The notes beneath the pieces are model-generated. The model searched no databases. It was not told the DNA's origin and saw only the letters and a program-made list of their open reading frames with translations. Both the position numbers and the translations under genes were made by a program. 64,000 nucleotides of DNA. Source: Gillisella vitis (GTDB lineage: Bacteria > Pseudomonadota > Alphaproteobacteria > Rhizobiales > Rhizobiaceae). The stretch spans positions 310,001-374,000 of the forward strand of contig NZ_JACHLU010000001.1 in the NCBI RefSeq assembly GCF_014204625.1, in the 5' to 3' direction. How positions within the stretch are numbered: position 1 is the first letter of the stretch; each line of letters opens with the position of its first letter. Below, piece by piece: positions 9,604-18,468 of the stretch.

Positions 9604-9771
9604 TTGACTAAAAACTAATCTCATCATAGCCTCCTCATCAACATGGCACCGGTGCCAACGGCAAAAAAGCCCCGACTTCCGTTTCACGACGGATCGGGGC
9701 TTTTTTTGTTTTTAACAACAGTAAAAACCCTCAAAAAATAGGGGTTTTAAACGAAAATTGGACACAGAAAG
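9604..9771 (+). promoter_or_regulatory. Candidate ANTAR-controlled leader ahead of the AmiC/AmiR-like operon
   Basis: A possible promoter (TTGACT at 9604-9609, 17-base spacer, weak TAGCCT) is followed by a hairpin TGGC/GCCA closing a six-base loop ACCGGT (9644-9657). The loop has A at position 1 and G at position 4, the signature of ANTAR RNA targets. Two bases later GGC/GCC closes a second six-base loop of A residues (9660-9671) whose 3' arm is also the 5' arm of the terminator at 9667. That mutual exclusion is the known antitermination layout. The second loop lacks G at position 4 and its stem is only 3 bp, so this is a hypothesis. A further AT-rich hairpin (AAAACCC/GGGTTTT, about 9723-9748) precedes the start codon. 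Confidence 0.45.
9667..9713 (+). terminator. Intrinsic terminator between the polyol operon and the amiC-like gene
   Basis: AAGCCCCGA (9667-9675) pairs with TCGGGGCTT (9694-9702), with an inner TCCGT/ACGGA stem, and is followed by a run of seven T, a G and five more T. It is a textbook rho-independent terminator. It could simply end the transcript of the dehydrogenase gene (84 bases upstream), serve as the switchable terminator of the following operon's leader, or do both. Confidence 0.9.
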
Positions 9772-10935
9772 ATGAGCCGTCACCTCATTCCCGTATCCCT
9801 TCTCTATTCCACCACCGGCCCCTACGGTGCGCTGGGGCGTGAGGCGGTTGATGGTGCTCTGGCTGCTATTGCCGAAACCAATGCAGACCCCACCTTGTCT
9901 TTTCAGATTGAGCCTGTGATCGAAGACCCGGCTGGCAGCGCCGAACGCTATGCCATGTTTGCTGAGACTGCGGTGCGCCAAAAGGGCTGCCGACATATTG
10001 TCGGCTCGATCACCTCATCAAGTCGCAAGGAAATCCTGCCGGTTGTCGAGCGCCATGGCGCGCTTCTTTGGTACGCCTTTCCCTATGAGGGCTATGAGGC
10101 CAGCGATAGCGTGATTTACCTTGGCGCCTGTCCCAATCAGCATCTGTTGCCGTTGTTTGACACTGTCATGCCGCGCTTTGGGCGCCGACCGTTCATTGTC
10201 GGCTCCAACTACATCTGGGGATGGGAAATCAGCCGTATAGCCCGAGAAATCATCGAGGCCTCAGGTGGTCAGGTGGTGTCTGAGCGTTTTGTGCCGCTGG
10301 GTTCGACCGATATTGACCATCTGATTGAAGAGATCAGACAGAAAAAACCGGATTTCATTCTGAGCAATCTGGTGGGTGAATCCATCATGGCCTTTTTGCA
10401 GGCCTATGAAGGCTTGCGTAAGGCCGATAGCGTTTTCTCCGCCAACTCCACTCCGATCATTGCCTGCAATCTGTGTGAGACCGATCTGGCGGGTCTGTGT
10501 GCTGAGGCGAGGGCAGGGCATATGACCACATCCATCTATTTCGATGGGATCAGCACCGATGAAAATGCGGCTTTTAAGGCCAGAATGGCAAAACGCTATG
10601 GTGGAACCCGCTGCCTGACCACGCCTTTTGTATCGGCCTATACCGCCATGTCGGTGCTGGCGCGCGCCATCACGGATGCCGGAACCGACGCGCCGGAGGC
10701 CATTCGCCGCACCGCCACCGCACGGGTTTTTGACACGCCAATCGGGGCACTCCGCATTGATCCACGCACCCATCATGCCGCTCTGCGCCCTCATATTGCC
10801 GTTTCGGATGAGGCTGGCCGTTATCAGGTGTTTCAAACCGCACCAAAGCCGATTGAAGCTGATCCTTATCTGGTTCGCTCCTCTCATCGGGACATGTCAT
10901 CATCCCCTGTCACGACGCTGAAGGTGATCAAATGA
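9772..10935 (+). CDS. AmiC-like ligand sensor (amide-binding, Peripla_BP_5 family)
   Basis: 387 residues. The opening IPVSLLYSTTGPYGALGREAVDGALAA and the blocks GCRHIVGSITSSSRKEILPVVE, FIVGSNYIWGWEISRIAREI and RIDPRTHHA are those of the AmiC/FmdD/UrtA group that binds short amides or urea. There is no signal peptide, which fits the cytoplasmic AmiC regulators rather than transport binding proteins. In Pseudomonas, AmiC holds AmiR inactive until an amide binds. The stop overlaps the start of the AmiR-like gene (ATGA), matching the obligate amiC-amiR pairing. It heads the operon containing the hydrolase and peptide transporter. Confidence 0.82.
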   Translation: MSRHLIPVSLLYSTTGPYGALGREAVDGALAAIAETNADPTLSFQIEPVIEDPAGSAERYAMFAETAVRQKGCRHIVGSITSSSRKEILPVVERHGALLWYAFPYEGYEASDSVIYLGACPNQHLLPLFDTVMPRFGRRPFIVGSNYIWGWEISRIAREIIEASGGQVVSERFVPLGSTDIDHLIEEIRQKKPDFILSNLVGESIMAFLQAYEGLRKADSVFSANSTPIIACNLCETDLAGLCAEARAGHMTTSIYFDGISTDENAAFKARMAKRYGGTRCLTTPFVSAYTAMSVLARAITDAGTDAPEAIRRTATARVFDTPIGALRIDPRTHHAALRPHIAVSDEAGRYQVFQTAPKPIEADPYLVRSSHRDMSSSPVTTLKVIK

Positions 10936-11534
10936 CCCGTCAGAACCGTCCCGATCTGGCCAATTGGCACGCAATCATTCTGCATCGAGACCATCCCTCG
11001 GTGGAAGCGCTGAAACGCCAGCTGGAATCACTGCATATCCGCGTCACAATCGTCTGGCCGCAGCTGGATGACAGCCATACCAGCGCCAATGTGGTGTTTT
11101 TTGATGCCGACATGGGCCATGACGGGCAATTTCCGTGGCCAGCAGGCTTTGCGCCCATGCCGATGATTGCGCTGATTGGCTCGGAAACACCGGGGCGGGT
11201 TGAATGGGCGCTCTCCCAAGGCTCAAACGCCCATCTGCAAAAGCCTATCGGCTCGACCGGCGCGTACAGCGCCTTGCTGATCGCGGCCCATGCCTGCGAG
11301 GGGGCCAGAACCCAGGCCAACGACATTCGCACGCTGGAAACCCGCCTGCGGCAACGGCCCATTGTCGTTCACGCTATTTTGGAACTTTTGCGGCGCGGCA
11401 GCGGCACAGAGGCGGATGCATGGCGGCACTTGCGCCGCGTGGCCATGGACTGGGGCATGACCCTTGAAGATGCGGCAGAGGCGATCTGCCGTCAGGATCG
11501 GACTTTTGCAGGAAAAGCCCACAGTGGCTCCTGA
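10932..11534 (+). CDS. AmiR-like ANTAR-domain antitermination regulator
   Basis: 200 residues. The N-terminal part is a degenerate receiver-like domain (HRDHPSVEALKRQLESL, then FFDADMGHDGQFPW), as in AmiR, where the phosphorylation site is not used. A central coiled coil (about residues 118-140) precedes a C-terminal three-helix ANTAR domain (residues about 140-195) with the conserved Ala and aromatic pattern AWRHLRRVAMDWGMTLEDAAEAI. ANTAR domains bind paired hexaloop RNA hairpins and block terminator formation. Partner: the overlapping AmiC-like sensor. Probable target: the leader at 9604-9771, making the operon self-controlled (inference). Confidence 0.8.
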   Translation: MTRQNRPDLANWHAIILHRDHPSVEALKRQLESLHIRVTIVWPQLDDSHTSANVVFFDADMGHDGQFPWPAGFAPMPMIALIGSETPGRVEWALSQGSNAHLQKPIGSTGAYSALLIAAHACEGARTQANDIRTLETRLRQRPIVVHAILELLRRGSGTEADAWRHLRRVAMDWGMTLEDAAEAICRQDRTFAGKAHSGS

Positions 11535-11561
11535 CAACACAAAAAACGGAGATTGAAACCA

Positions 11562-12455
11562 GTGTCGATGATTGAAGGCTTTGCCCCCTATGGCGAATAT
11601 CAAACATGGTACCGGATTACGGGGGATCTGACATCGGGCAAACCACCGCTGATCGTGGCCCATGGCGGCCCCGGCTGTACCCATGATTATGTCGATAGTT
11701 TCAAGGATATTGCTTTAAGCGGCCGTGCCGTCATTCACTATGATCAGGTCGGCAATGGCAAATCCACCCACCTGCCAGACAAGGGCGGCGATTTCTGGAC
11801 TGTCGATTTCTTCAAAGCCGAGCTGCACAACCTGATAGATCATCTGGGTATTCGCGGCGGTTATTGCCTGCTGGGCCAATCCTGGGGCGGTATGCTGGGC
11901 GCAGAATTTTCCGTTGATCAGCCAGAAGGGTTGAAAGCGCTGGTGATTGCCAATTCACCCGCCTCGCTGAAAACATGGGTGGCAGAAGCAAACCGCTTGC
12001 GTGAAGCTCTGCCGCCAGAGGTGCAGGCCACCCTGTTGAAACACGAACAGGCAGGCACCACCGACAGCCCGGACTATGTCGAGGCCAGCGATGTTTTCAA
12101 CCAGCGCCACGTGTGCCGGATTGTGCCAATGCCGCCGGAAGTGCAGCGCACCTTTGATGCGATTGCCGCAGACCCGACCGTCTATCACACCATGAATGGT
12201 CCCAATGAGTTCCACGTGATTGGCACCATGAAAGACTGGACCATTGAGGGCCGCCTTTCGACCATCAACGTTCCGACCCTGCTGATCTCCGGCCGGTTTG
12301 ATGAAGCAACCGAGGCTTGTGTGCAGCCCTATGCCGATGAAATCCCGAATGTGCGCTGGCACATTTTTGAACACTCCAGCCACATGCCGCATGTTGAAGA
12401 ACGAGAGGCCTGCATGGCTGTTGTGCAGGGTTTTCTAGACAGCAAAGCGGCCTGA
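11562..12455 (+). CDS. Alpha/beta hydrolase, proline iminopeptidase / L-amino-acid amidase type (S33)
   Basis: 297 residues from the GTG at 11562, chosen because CGGAG lies 10 bases upstream; an ATG two codons later is possible. The oxyanion motif HGGPG is at 34-38 and the nucleophile elbow GQSWGG at 105-110 (Ser107). The acid and base are probably the Asp of SGRFDEAT and the His of HSSHMPHVE. The family removes N-terminal proline or hydrolyses L-amino-acid amides. There is no signal peptide, so it acts in the cytoplasm. Lying directly after an amide-sensing regulator pair and before a peptide importer, it is best read as hydrolysing an imported amino-acid amide or small peptide. Confidence 0.8.
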   Translation: MSMIEGFAPYGEYQTWYRITGDLTSGKPPLIVAHGGPGCTHDYVDSFKDIALSGRAVIHYDQVGNGKSTHLPDKGGDFWTVDFFKAELHNLIDHLGIRGGYCLLGQSWGGMLGAEFSVDQPEGLKALVIANSPASLKTWVAEANRLREALPPEVQATLLKHEQAGTTDSPDYVEASDVFNQRHVCRIVPMPPEVQRTFDAIAADPTVYHTMNGPNEFHVIGTMKDWTIEGRLSTINVPTLLISGRFDEATEACVQPYADEIPNVRWHIFEHSSHMPHVEEREACMAVVQGFLDSKAA

Positions 12456-12500
12456 ACGCGCCGCTCACCACCCAACAATAACAAAGGGAACGACAACATC

Positions 12501-14198
12501 ATGACGATTGATTTGAAGACATTCTCACGAAAGAAGGTATCCCTGCTGATGGGCTGCCTGCTGGCCCACACAGTGCTTACAGGCGTTGCCCACGCCGATG
12601 AGCGCGCAGACCTGATGGCAAAGCATCGCGGCGGCACCATGGTGCTGTCTGCCGTTGCTGCCGCAGGCACGCTGGACACCGCCATCAATTACACCGGCCA
12701 GTTCTGGCAGGTTTTCCAGATGACCAATGACGGTCTGGTCAAGTTCAAACAGGCGGCAGGCAGTGAAGGTTTCAAGATCGTTCCAGACATTGCCGAGGCC
12801 ATTCCCGAGCCGCAGGATGGCGGCAAAACCTATGTGTTCAAGATCCGCAAAGGCATCATGTTTTCCACGGGCCAGGAGCTGAAGCCATCGGATGTGCTGG
12901 CCTCGTTTCAGCGTATTTTCAAGGTTAATGGCCCTACCACCGGCAGCTTCTACAACGGCTTTGTTGGTGCGGATAAGTGCATTGCCGATGGTGCCACCTG
13001 CACGCTGGACGGCGGCGTGATTGCCGATGATGCGGCAGGCACCGTGACTATCCATCTGGTGGCCCCGGACTCGGAGTTTTTTGACAAAATGGCGGTTCCC
13101 CACGCCAGCATTTTGCCAGCCGACACGCCCGCAAAAGACGCAGGCACCACGTCGCTTGCCGCCACGGGCCCCTATATGATTGCGAGCTACAATCCCAATG
13201 AACAGATGGTGTTGAAGCGCAATCCCCATTTCAAGGAATGGAGCGCAGACGCCCAGCCTGATGGCTATGTCGATGAGATCGACTATAAATTCGGCATGAC
13301 CGAAGAAGCCACCATCAACGCCATCCAGAATGGTCAGGTGGACTGGATGTTTGACCCACCACCGACAGACCGCCTGCCGGAACTGGGTACCAAATATGCC
13401 AAACAGATGCATATCAATCCGCTGGCAGCCTTCTGGTACTTGCCGATGAACACCAATCTGCCGCCGTTCAACAACATCAAGGTGCGTCAGGCGGTCAATT
13501 ACGCGCTCGACCGTGATGCACTTGTTGGTCTCTATGGCGGCGATGTGCTGGCAACGCCGACCTGCCAGATTCTGCCGCCCGACTTCCCCGGCTTTGCGCC
13601 GAGCTGCCTCTATACCAAAAACCCCGGCGAAAGCTGGAGCGAACCCGATATGGACAAGGCTAAAGCCCTGATCAAGGAAAGCGGCACCGCTGGCCAAAAA
13701 GTCACGGTCATTGCCGAAGACACAGCCATTGGCCGTGGCATCGGCACCTATGTGCAGAGCCTGCTGAGTGATCTTGGTTATGATGCATCCATGAAGGCAA
13801 TCTCAAGCAATATTCAGTTCACCTATATCCAAAACACCAATAACAACGTGCAGATCAGCGTCACATCCTGGTTTATGGATTATCCGGCAGCCTCTGACTT
13901 TATCAACGTGCTGTTGTCCTGCGACAGCATCCATCCCGGCAGCGACTCCTCCATCAACATTGCAGGCTATTGCAACAAGGATCTCGACAAGCAGATGCAG
14001 GAGACGATGGCACTGTCCATCAAAGACCCGGAGGCTGCCAATGCCAATTGGGCCAAGATTGACAAGGCCTATATGGAACAGGCCCCGCTGGCCCCGCTGT
14101 TTACGCCAAAAAGCGTCAACTTCACCTCAGCCCGGCTGGGCAACTACCTGTTCAACAAACAGAACCGCTGGGTGATGTCGCAGGCTTGGGTGAAATAA
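12501..14198 (+). CDS. Peptide-type ABC transporter substrate-binding protein (family 5)
   Basis: 565 residues, normal for the DppA/OppA class. A signal peptide (hydrophobic stretch around residues 13-30, cleavage near AHA-DE) is followed by the SBP_bac_5 pattern: DGLVKFKQAAGSEGFKIVPD, then YVFKIRKGIMFSTGQELKPSDVLASFQR and VRQAVNYALDRDALVGLYGG. It would capture peptides or related compounds for the permeases and ATPases downstream. The gap of about 235 bases to the first permease gene contains a hairpin and a palindromic repeat, a usual arrangement when binding protein is made in excess. Confidence 0.9.
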   Translation: MTIDLKTFSRKKVSLLMGCLLAHTVLTGVAHADERADLMAKHRGGTMVLSAVAAAGTLDTAINYTGQFWQVFQMTNDGLVKFKQAAGSEGFKIVPDIAEAIPEPQDGGKTYVFKIRKGIMFSTGQELKPSDVLASFQRIFKVNGPTTGSFYNGFVGADKCIADGATCTLDGGVIADDAAGTVTIHLVAPDSEFFDKMAVPHASILPADTPAKDAGTTSLAATGPYMIASYNPNEQMVLKRNPHFKEWSADAQPDGYVDEIDYKFGMTEEATINAIQNGQVDWMFDPPPTDRLPELGTKYAKQMHINPLAAFWYLPMNTNLPPFNNIKVRQAVNYALDRDALVGLYGGDVLATPTCQILPPDFPGFAPSCLYTKNPGESWSEPDMDKAKALIKESGTAGQKVTVIAEDTAIGRGIGTYVQSLLSDLGYDASMKAISSNIQFTYIQNTNNNVQISVTSWFMDYPAASDFINVLLSCDSIHPGSDSSINIAGYCNKDLDKQMQETMALSIKDPEAANANWAKIDKAYMEQAPLAPLFTPKSVNFTSARLGNYLFNKQNRWVMSQAWVK

Positions 14199-14213
14199 TC
14201 CTACACCCGACAA

Positions 14214-14233
14214 GGGCGGCACATGCGCCGCCC
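14214..14233 (+). terminator. Stem-loop after the binding-protein gene (no T-run)
   Basis: GGGCGGC (14214-14220) pairs with GCCGCCC (14227-14233) around a six-base loop, 16 bases after the stop. No T tract follows, so it is more likely an mRNA 3'-end stabiliser or partial attenuator between the highly needed binding protein and the permeases than a full terminator. Confidence 0.5.
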
Positions 14234-14262
14234 TCAATTGCCTGACAAACCCCGATCTCGGC

Positions 14263-14377
14263 GTTTCGTCATCCTCGGGCCTGTCCCGAGGATCTGCTGC
14301 CGTCAGATAAGCAATTGACGTTATTGAGGAAATTACCATGTTCAGATGCTCGGCACAGGGCCGGGCATGACGTCGAG
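14263..14377. repeat. Long palindromic intergenic repeat (family E, Bru-RS/RIME-like)
   Basis: About 115 bases. The left arm contains CGTCATCCTCGGGCCTGTCC and its own inner palindrome CCTCGGG/CCCGAGG. The right arm ends ATGCTCGGCACAGGGCC then GGGCATGACG, complementary to the left. The CGTCATCCTCGGG type is widespread in intergenic DNA of Rhizobiales. It lies inside the peptide transporter operon between binding protein and permease. Confidence 0.75.
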
Positions 14378-14433
14378 AAATACTCTCAGCGCCACCCTTT
14401 CAAACGACAAATGCGCCCATTGAAGGATATGAC

Positions 14434-15471
14434 ATGACTGACCTGTCCGAAGGCATCGCCGCAGCGGCCATGCCTACCGAGGTGCCAAAACCCACAGCCG
14501 GTTCCAGCCCATGGCAACGGGCGTGGCGAATCTTGCGCCGCGATCGTTCGGCAATTGCCGCCACGATCGTGCTGTTGTTGATTATCTGTTCCAGCCTGGC
14601 GGCCCCGCTTTACGCCAATTATGTCTCACAGACCGATCCGTTCCGCTCCAATTTGAGTGGCAAGATCATGGTTGAGGGCAAGCGCATCAAGGTCATGCAG
14701 CCATCTACCGAAGGTTTGGGACTGGGCGTGACACCCATCGGCCCAACGTGGGATCAGCACTATGCTCTGGGTGCCGACACCCAAGGGCGCGATGTCGCGG
14801 CACGGCTTTTGTATGGTGGGCGCAATTCACTGCTGATTTCGGCATCGGCAACCGTCCTCTGTCTGGGCTTTGCGGCCTTGATCGGCATTTGCGCGGGCTT
14901 TTTTGGCGGGACAACAGATATGATCCTGTCACGCATTCTCGATATTCTCTGGGCTTTCCCGGTCTATCTTTTGGCGATTTCGCTCTCCATCGTGCTGATT
15001 TCGCAAGGCATTACCATTGGCCCCATCGAGATCAATGCCAACAGCCTCCTGCTGCCGATTGGCATTATCGGCATCATTTACGTGCCTTACGTGGCGCGTC
15101 CGGTACGGGGCAGGGTGCTGGCTTTGAAAAACAGCGAGTTTGTGCTGGCCGCCATTGGCCTTGGCATTCCGCGCTGGCGTATCCTGCTCAAAGACATTCT
15201 GCCGAATATTTCCACCCTGCTGATTGTGTTTGTACCGCTGATGATGGCGCTGAATATCATCACCGAGTCGTCGTTATCGTTTCTCTCCATCGGTGTTCAG
15301 GCCCCGGATGCCAGCTGGGGAACCATCATTCAGGACGGCCAGAGCCTGCTCTATACCCGCCCCCTTGTGGCGCTGGCACCCGGCATTGCCATTGTGCTGA
15401 CGGTGCTGGCGCTGAATGTGCTGGGCGACAGCGTGCGTGATGCACTTGATCCGCGCACAAAAATCATCTGA
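14434..15471 (+). CDS. Peptide-type ABC transporter permease (DppC/OppC type)
   Basis: 345 residues with one N-terminal membrane helix (about residues 44-66), a periplasmic loop and five further helices. The DppC-type signature HYALGADTQGRDVAARLLYGGRNSLLI and the EAA-loop region (VLALKNSEFVLAAIGLGIPRWRILLKDILPN) are clear. GAAGGA precedes the ATG. The order is unusual: this C-type subunit comes before the B-type one, the reverse of most dpp/opp operons. Confidence 0.9.
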   Translation: MTDLSEGIAAAAMPTEVPKPTAGSSPWQRAWRILRRDRSAIAATIVLLLIICSSLAAPLYANYVSQTDPFRSNLSGKIMVEGKRIKVMQPSTEGLGLGVTPIGPTWDQHYALGADTQGRDVAARLLYGGRNSLLISASATVLCLGFAALIGICAGFFGGTTDMILSRILDILWAFPVYLLAISLSIVLISQGITIGPIEINANSLLLPIGIIGIIYVPYVARPVRGRVLALKNSEFVLAAIGLGIPRWRILLKDILPNISTLLIVFVPLMMALNIITESSLSFLSIGVQAPDASWGTIIQDGQSLLYTRPLVALAPGIAIVLTVLALNVLGDSVRDALDPRTKII

Positions 15472-15481
15472 GGAGCATGTT

Positions 15482-16453
15482 ATGAGTGTTGCCATTGTTC
15501 AGCGTCTTGCCCAGATGATCTTCGTTCTGTTTGGCATTTCCGCACTGGTCTTTCTGATTTTCTTTGCCACGCCGGGAGCCGATCCTGCCGCCCGCATTGC
15601 CGGGCGCAATGCCTCGCCAGAGACGATTGAGACCATTCGCAAGGAATTCGGCTTTGATCGGGCTTTGCCGGTGCAATACGGGCTGATGATGAAGCGATTG
15701 TTTGTCACACAAGACCTCGCGTCCTACGTCAACCGAGGTATGCGTGTCGCGCCACAGGTGATGGAAGCGGCACCCGTAACCCTGTCGCTGGTGGCGGGAG
15801 CTGCGGTGCTGTGGGTTCTGGGTGCGGTCTTTGTCGGCGTCGTTGCGGCCATGACCCGTGACACGGTGATCGACCGTGGCCTGATGGTGCTGGCGCTGAT
15901 TGGCGTCTCCATGCCGGTTTATTGGCTGGGAGAGGTCATGAACCTGATCTCACAAAGCCGGTTTCACGATACCTGGCTGTTTTCCTGGGTACCATCGCTG
16001 GGCTATAAGCCGCTGTTTTCCGATCCCGTTGGTTGGTTCAAAACCCTGATTATTCCATGGATCACGCTGGCCGCTCTTTATATTGGCATTTATGGCCGGG
16101 TGCTGCGGGCCAATCTGGTGGAAGCCTATCAGGAGGATTTTATCCGTACCGCCCGCGCCAAGGGCTTAAGCCCCGCCCGCGTCATGCTGCGTCATGCGCT
16201 GCGCACCTCGTTGATTGCTTTTGTGACCATGTTCGGGCTTGATTTTGGTGCCTTGGTTGGCGGCTCGGCGCTGCTGACAGAAGTGGTGTTCGGGCTGAAT
16301 GGCGTTGGACGCCTGACCTATCAGGCCTTGTTGAACCTCGACCTGCCGATGATTCTTGGCACGGTGATCTATGCTTCGTTTTTCGTCGTGCTGGCCAATG
16401 CGGTGGTCGATGTCGTCTATGTGCTGATTGACCCGCGCGTGAGAGGGAGCTGA
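15482..16453 (+). CDS. Peptide-type ABC transporter permease (DppB/OppB type)
   Basis: 323 residues from the ATG at 15482, ten bases after the previous stop, with GAGGAGC upstream. The N-terminus (RLAQMIFVLFGISALVFLIFFATPGADPA) and the motif EEFIRTARAKGL-type loop (QEDFIRTARAKGLSPARVML) are those of DppB permeases. About six membrane helices. It pairs with the C-type permease to form the translocation pore. Confidence 0.9.
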   Translation: MSVAIVQRLAQMIFVLFGISALVFLIFFATPGADPAARIAGRNASPETIETIRKEFGFDRALPVQYGLMMKRLFVTQDLASYVNRGMRVAPQVMEAAPVTLSLVAGAAVLWVLGAVFVGVVAAMTRDTVIDRGLMVLALIGVSMPVYWLGEVMNLISQSRFHDTWLFSWVPSLGYKPLFSDPVGWFKTLIIPWITLAALYIGIYGRVLRANLVEAYQEDFIRTARAKGLSPARVMLRHALRTSLIAFVTMFGLDFGALVGGSALLTEVVFGLNGVGRLTYQALLNLDLPMILGTVIYASFFVVLANAVVDVVYVLIDPRVRGS

Positions 16454-16456
16454 GCG

Positions 16457-17482
16457 ATGCGCCTTGTTGAAAAACCCGTCCTGCTTGATGTCAATGGGCT
16501 GTCGGTGTCATTTGCGACCGATCATGGCATGGTCAAATCGGTCCGTGATGTATCGTTTACCGTGCGCGAGGGTGAAATCCTCTCGATTGTCGGAGAATCC
16601 GGCTCTGGAAAATCCGTGACACTGTTGTCTTTGCTGGGGCTGCACGATCCGAAAACCACAAGGGTGGATGGTGCCGTTGCCTTTCAGGGCAAGCGCATCA
16701 TGGATATGTCGGCCCAGCAGATGCGCCGCATTCGCGGCAAGGAAATCGGTCTGATCTCGCAAGACCCGATGACGGCGCTCACCCCTGTCTACACGATCGG
16801 CTGGCAGATTGCCGAGCAAATCCGGGCGCACGAGCCCATCTCGGCGCGTGCTGCCCGCTTGCGGGCCATTGAACTGCTGGGAGAGGTGGGCCTGTCCAAT
16901 CCGGGCGAAGCGGTCGATCGCTACCCGCATCAATTGTCGGGCGGTATGCGCCAGAGGGCGGTGATTGCCATGGCGCTCTCGTGCAATCCGGCCTTGCTGG
17001 TGGCCGATGAGCCAACCACCGCGCTGGATGTGACGGTGCAGGCGCAGGTGCTGGATTTGCTATTGCGGCTGCGCAAGGATTTTGGCTCGGCCATCATTCT
17101 CATTACCCATGACATGGGCGTGGTGGCCGAAGTGGCCGATCAGGTGGCTGTGATGTATGCCGGGCGCATTGTTGAGCGCGGCCCAACCGATCAGATTTTT
17201 ACCAATCCCATGCATCCCTACACATGGGGCTTGATGGCCTCGATTCCGCCGCTGACCGGCCCGCGTCTTTCGCGGCTGAAATCCATTCCCGGTATGCCTC
17301 CAACCCCGGAAACGTTGTCCGAGGGATGCGGTTTTGCCCCGCGCTGCACGTTTGCAGGTCCGGCCTGCGCACGTCATCCGCCGCTTCGTCGCCAGCAGGA
17401 ACAGGCCGCACTCTGCGTACTGAATGACCCGGAACGGATCGCGCTGCGCGAGACCGTCTTGCCTCTGGAGGAATTTGCATGA
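16457..17482 (+). CDS. Peptide-type ABC transporter ATP-binding protein (DppD/OppD type)
   Basis: 341 residues. Walker A GESGSGKS (about 46-53), signature LSGGMRQR, Walker B LLVADEPTTALD and the H-loop ITHDMGVV are all intact. The C-terminal oligopeptide-type domain carries CGFAPRCTFAGPAC, with the cysteine spacing that binds an iron-sulphur cluster or structural metal in this family. It starts four bases after the permease stop and overlaps the next gene by four bases. Confidence 0.9.
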   Translation: MRLVEKPVLLDVNGLSVSFATDHGMVKSVRDVSFTVREGEILSIVGESGSGKSVTLLSLLGLHDPKTTRVDGAVAFQGKRIMDMSAQQMRRIRGKEIGLISQDPMTALTPVYTIGWQIAEQIRAHEPISARAARLRAIELLGEVGLSNPGEAVDRYPHQLSGGMRQRAVIAMALSCNPALLVADEPTTALDVTVQAQVLDLLLRLRKDFGSAIILITHDMGVVAEVADQVAVMYAGRIVERGPTDQIFTNPMHPYTWGLMASIPPLTGPRLSRLKSIPGMPPTPETLSEGCGFAPRCTFAGPACARHPPLRRQQEQAALCVLNDPERIALRETVLPLEEFA

Positions 17483-18468
17483 GCACCACCCACACGACAC
17501 AAAAGCCGCTTCTGGCTGCCCATGACCTGACCAGAAACTTCACCGTTGGCAAAACCATCCGTCCCGGTTCCGGCCGTATCCTTCATGCGGTGGATAACAT
17601 CAGCCTTGAGGTTTTTCCCGGCGAAACGCTAGGGTTAGTGGGCGAATCCGGCTCAGGAAAATCCACTCTTGGCCGTTGTCTGACCCGGCTATATGAAATT
17701 ACCAGCGGCACTCTGGAGTTTGACGGCGACACCATCACCAAAGCGGAAGGAGCAGCGCTTTTGCGGGTGCGTCGCAAAATGCAGATGATTTTTCAAGACC
17801 CCTCTGCCTCGCTCAACCCGCGCCGTAAAATCCGTGATGTGCTAAGTGAAGTGTTGAAGGTTCACAAAATCCGCGACGGTGTTGCGATCGAGAACCGGCT
17901 CGCTGAACTGATGGACCTTGTGGGCTTGCGGCGCGAATATCTCGACCGCTATCCGCATGAATTTTCTGGCGGCCAGCGCCAGCGCATCGGCATTGCACGG
18001 GCTTTGGCCATCGAACCCAAAATCATTGTCGCTGATGAGCCGGTGTCGGCGCTCGACGTGTCCGTGCAGGCACAGATTGTCAATCTCTTCAGTGATTTGC
18101 GCGAAAGACTCAATCTTACCTACGTGTTTATCGCTCATGATCTGGCGGTCGTGCGGCAGGTGTCCACCCGTGTCGCCGTGATGTATCTGGGCTCCATTGT
18201 CGAGATTGGTGCGACGGATGCGCTCTATGCCAATCCGAGCCATCCTTATACGCAGGCCCTGCTCTCGGCCATTCCACAGCCCCATCGTCGCGCAAAGCAG
18301 CAGCGTATTCTGCTTAAAGGTGAAATTCCCAGTCCGCTCAATCCACCCAGTGGCTGCAAGTTTTCAACTCGCTGCCCGATAGCGCGTGATGTCTGCAAAG
18401 AGATTCGCCCGCAACTGACTTCACTATCGCATGAACGCAGTGTTGCCTGCCATTTTCCACAAGGATGA
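17479..18468 (+). CDS. Peptide-type ABC transporter ATP-binding protein (DppF/OppF type)
   Basis: 329 residues. Walker A GESGSGKS (about 55-62), the Q-loop FQDPSASLNPR, signature FSGGQRQR, Walker B IIVADEPVSALD and the C-terminal CKFSTRCPIARDVC motif are present. It completes the importer begun at 12501. Last gene of the AmiC/AmiR-led operon; the following strand-same genes are preceded by a 311-base gap and belong to another system. Confidence 0.9.
   Translation: MSTTHTTQKPLLAAHDLTRNFTVGKTIRPGSGRILHAVDNISLEVFPGETLGLVGESGSGKSTLGRCLTRLYEITSGTLEFDGDTITKAEGAALLRVRRKMQMIFQDPSASLNPRRKIRDVLSEVLKVHKIRDGVAIENRLAELMDLVGLRREYLDRYPHEFSGGQRQRIGIARALAIEPKIIVADEPVSALDVSVQAQIVNLFSDLRERLNLTYVFIAHDLAVVRQVSTRVAVMYLGSIVEIGATDALYANPSHPYTQALLSAIPQPHRRAKQQRILLKGEIPSPLNPPSGCKFSTRCPIARDVCKEIRPQLTSLSHERSVACHFPQG

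Noticed and set aside
12525-13697. 390-codon open frame antisense to the peptide-binding protein
   Set aside because: Cys/His/Arg-rich translation without domains, fully inside a confident gene on the other strand.
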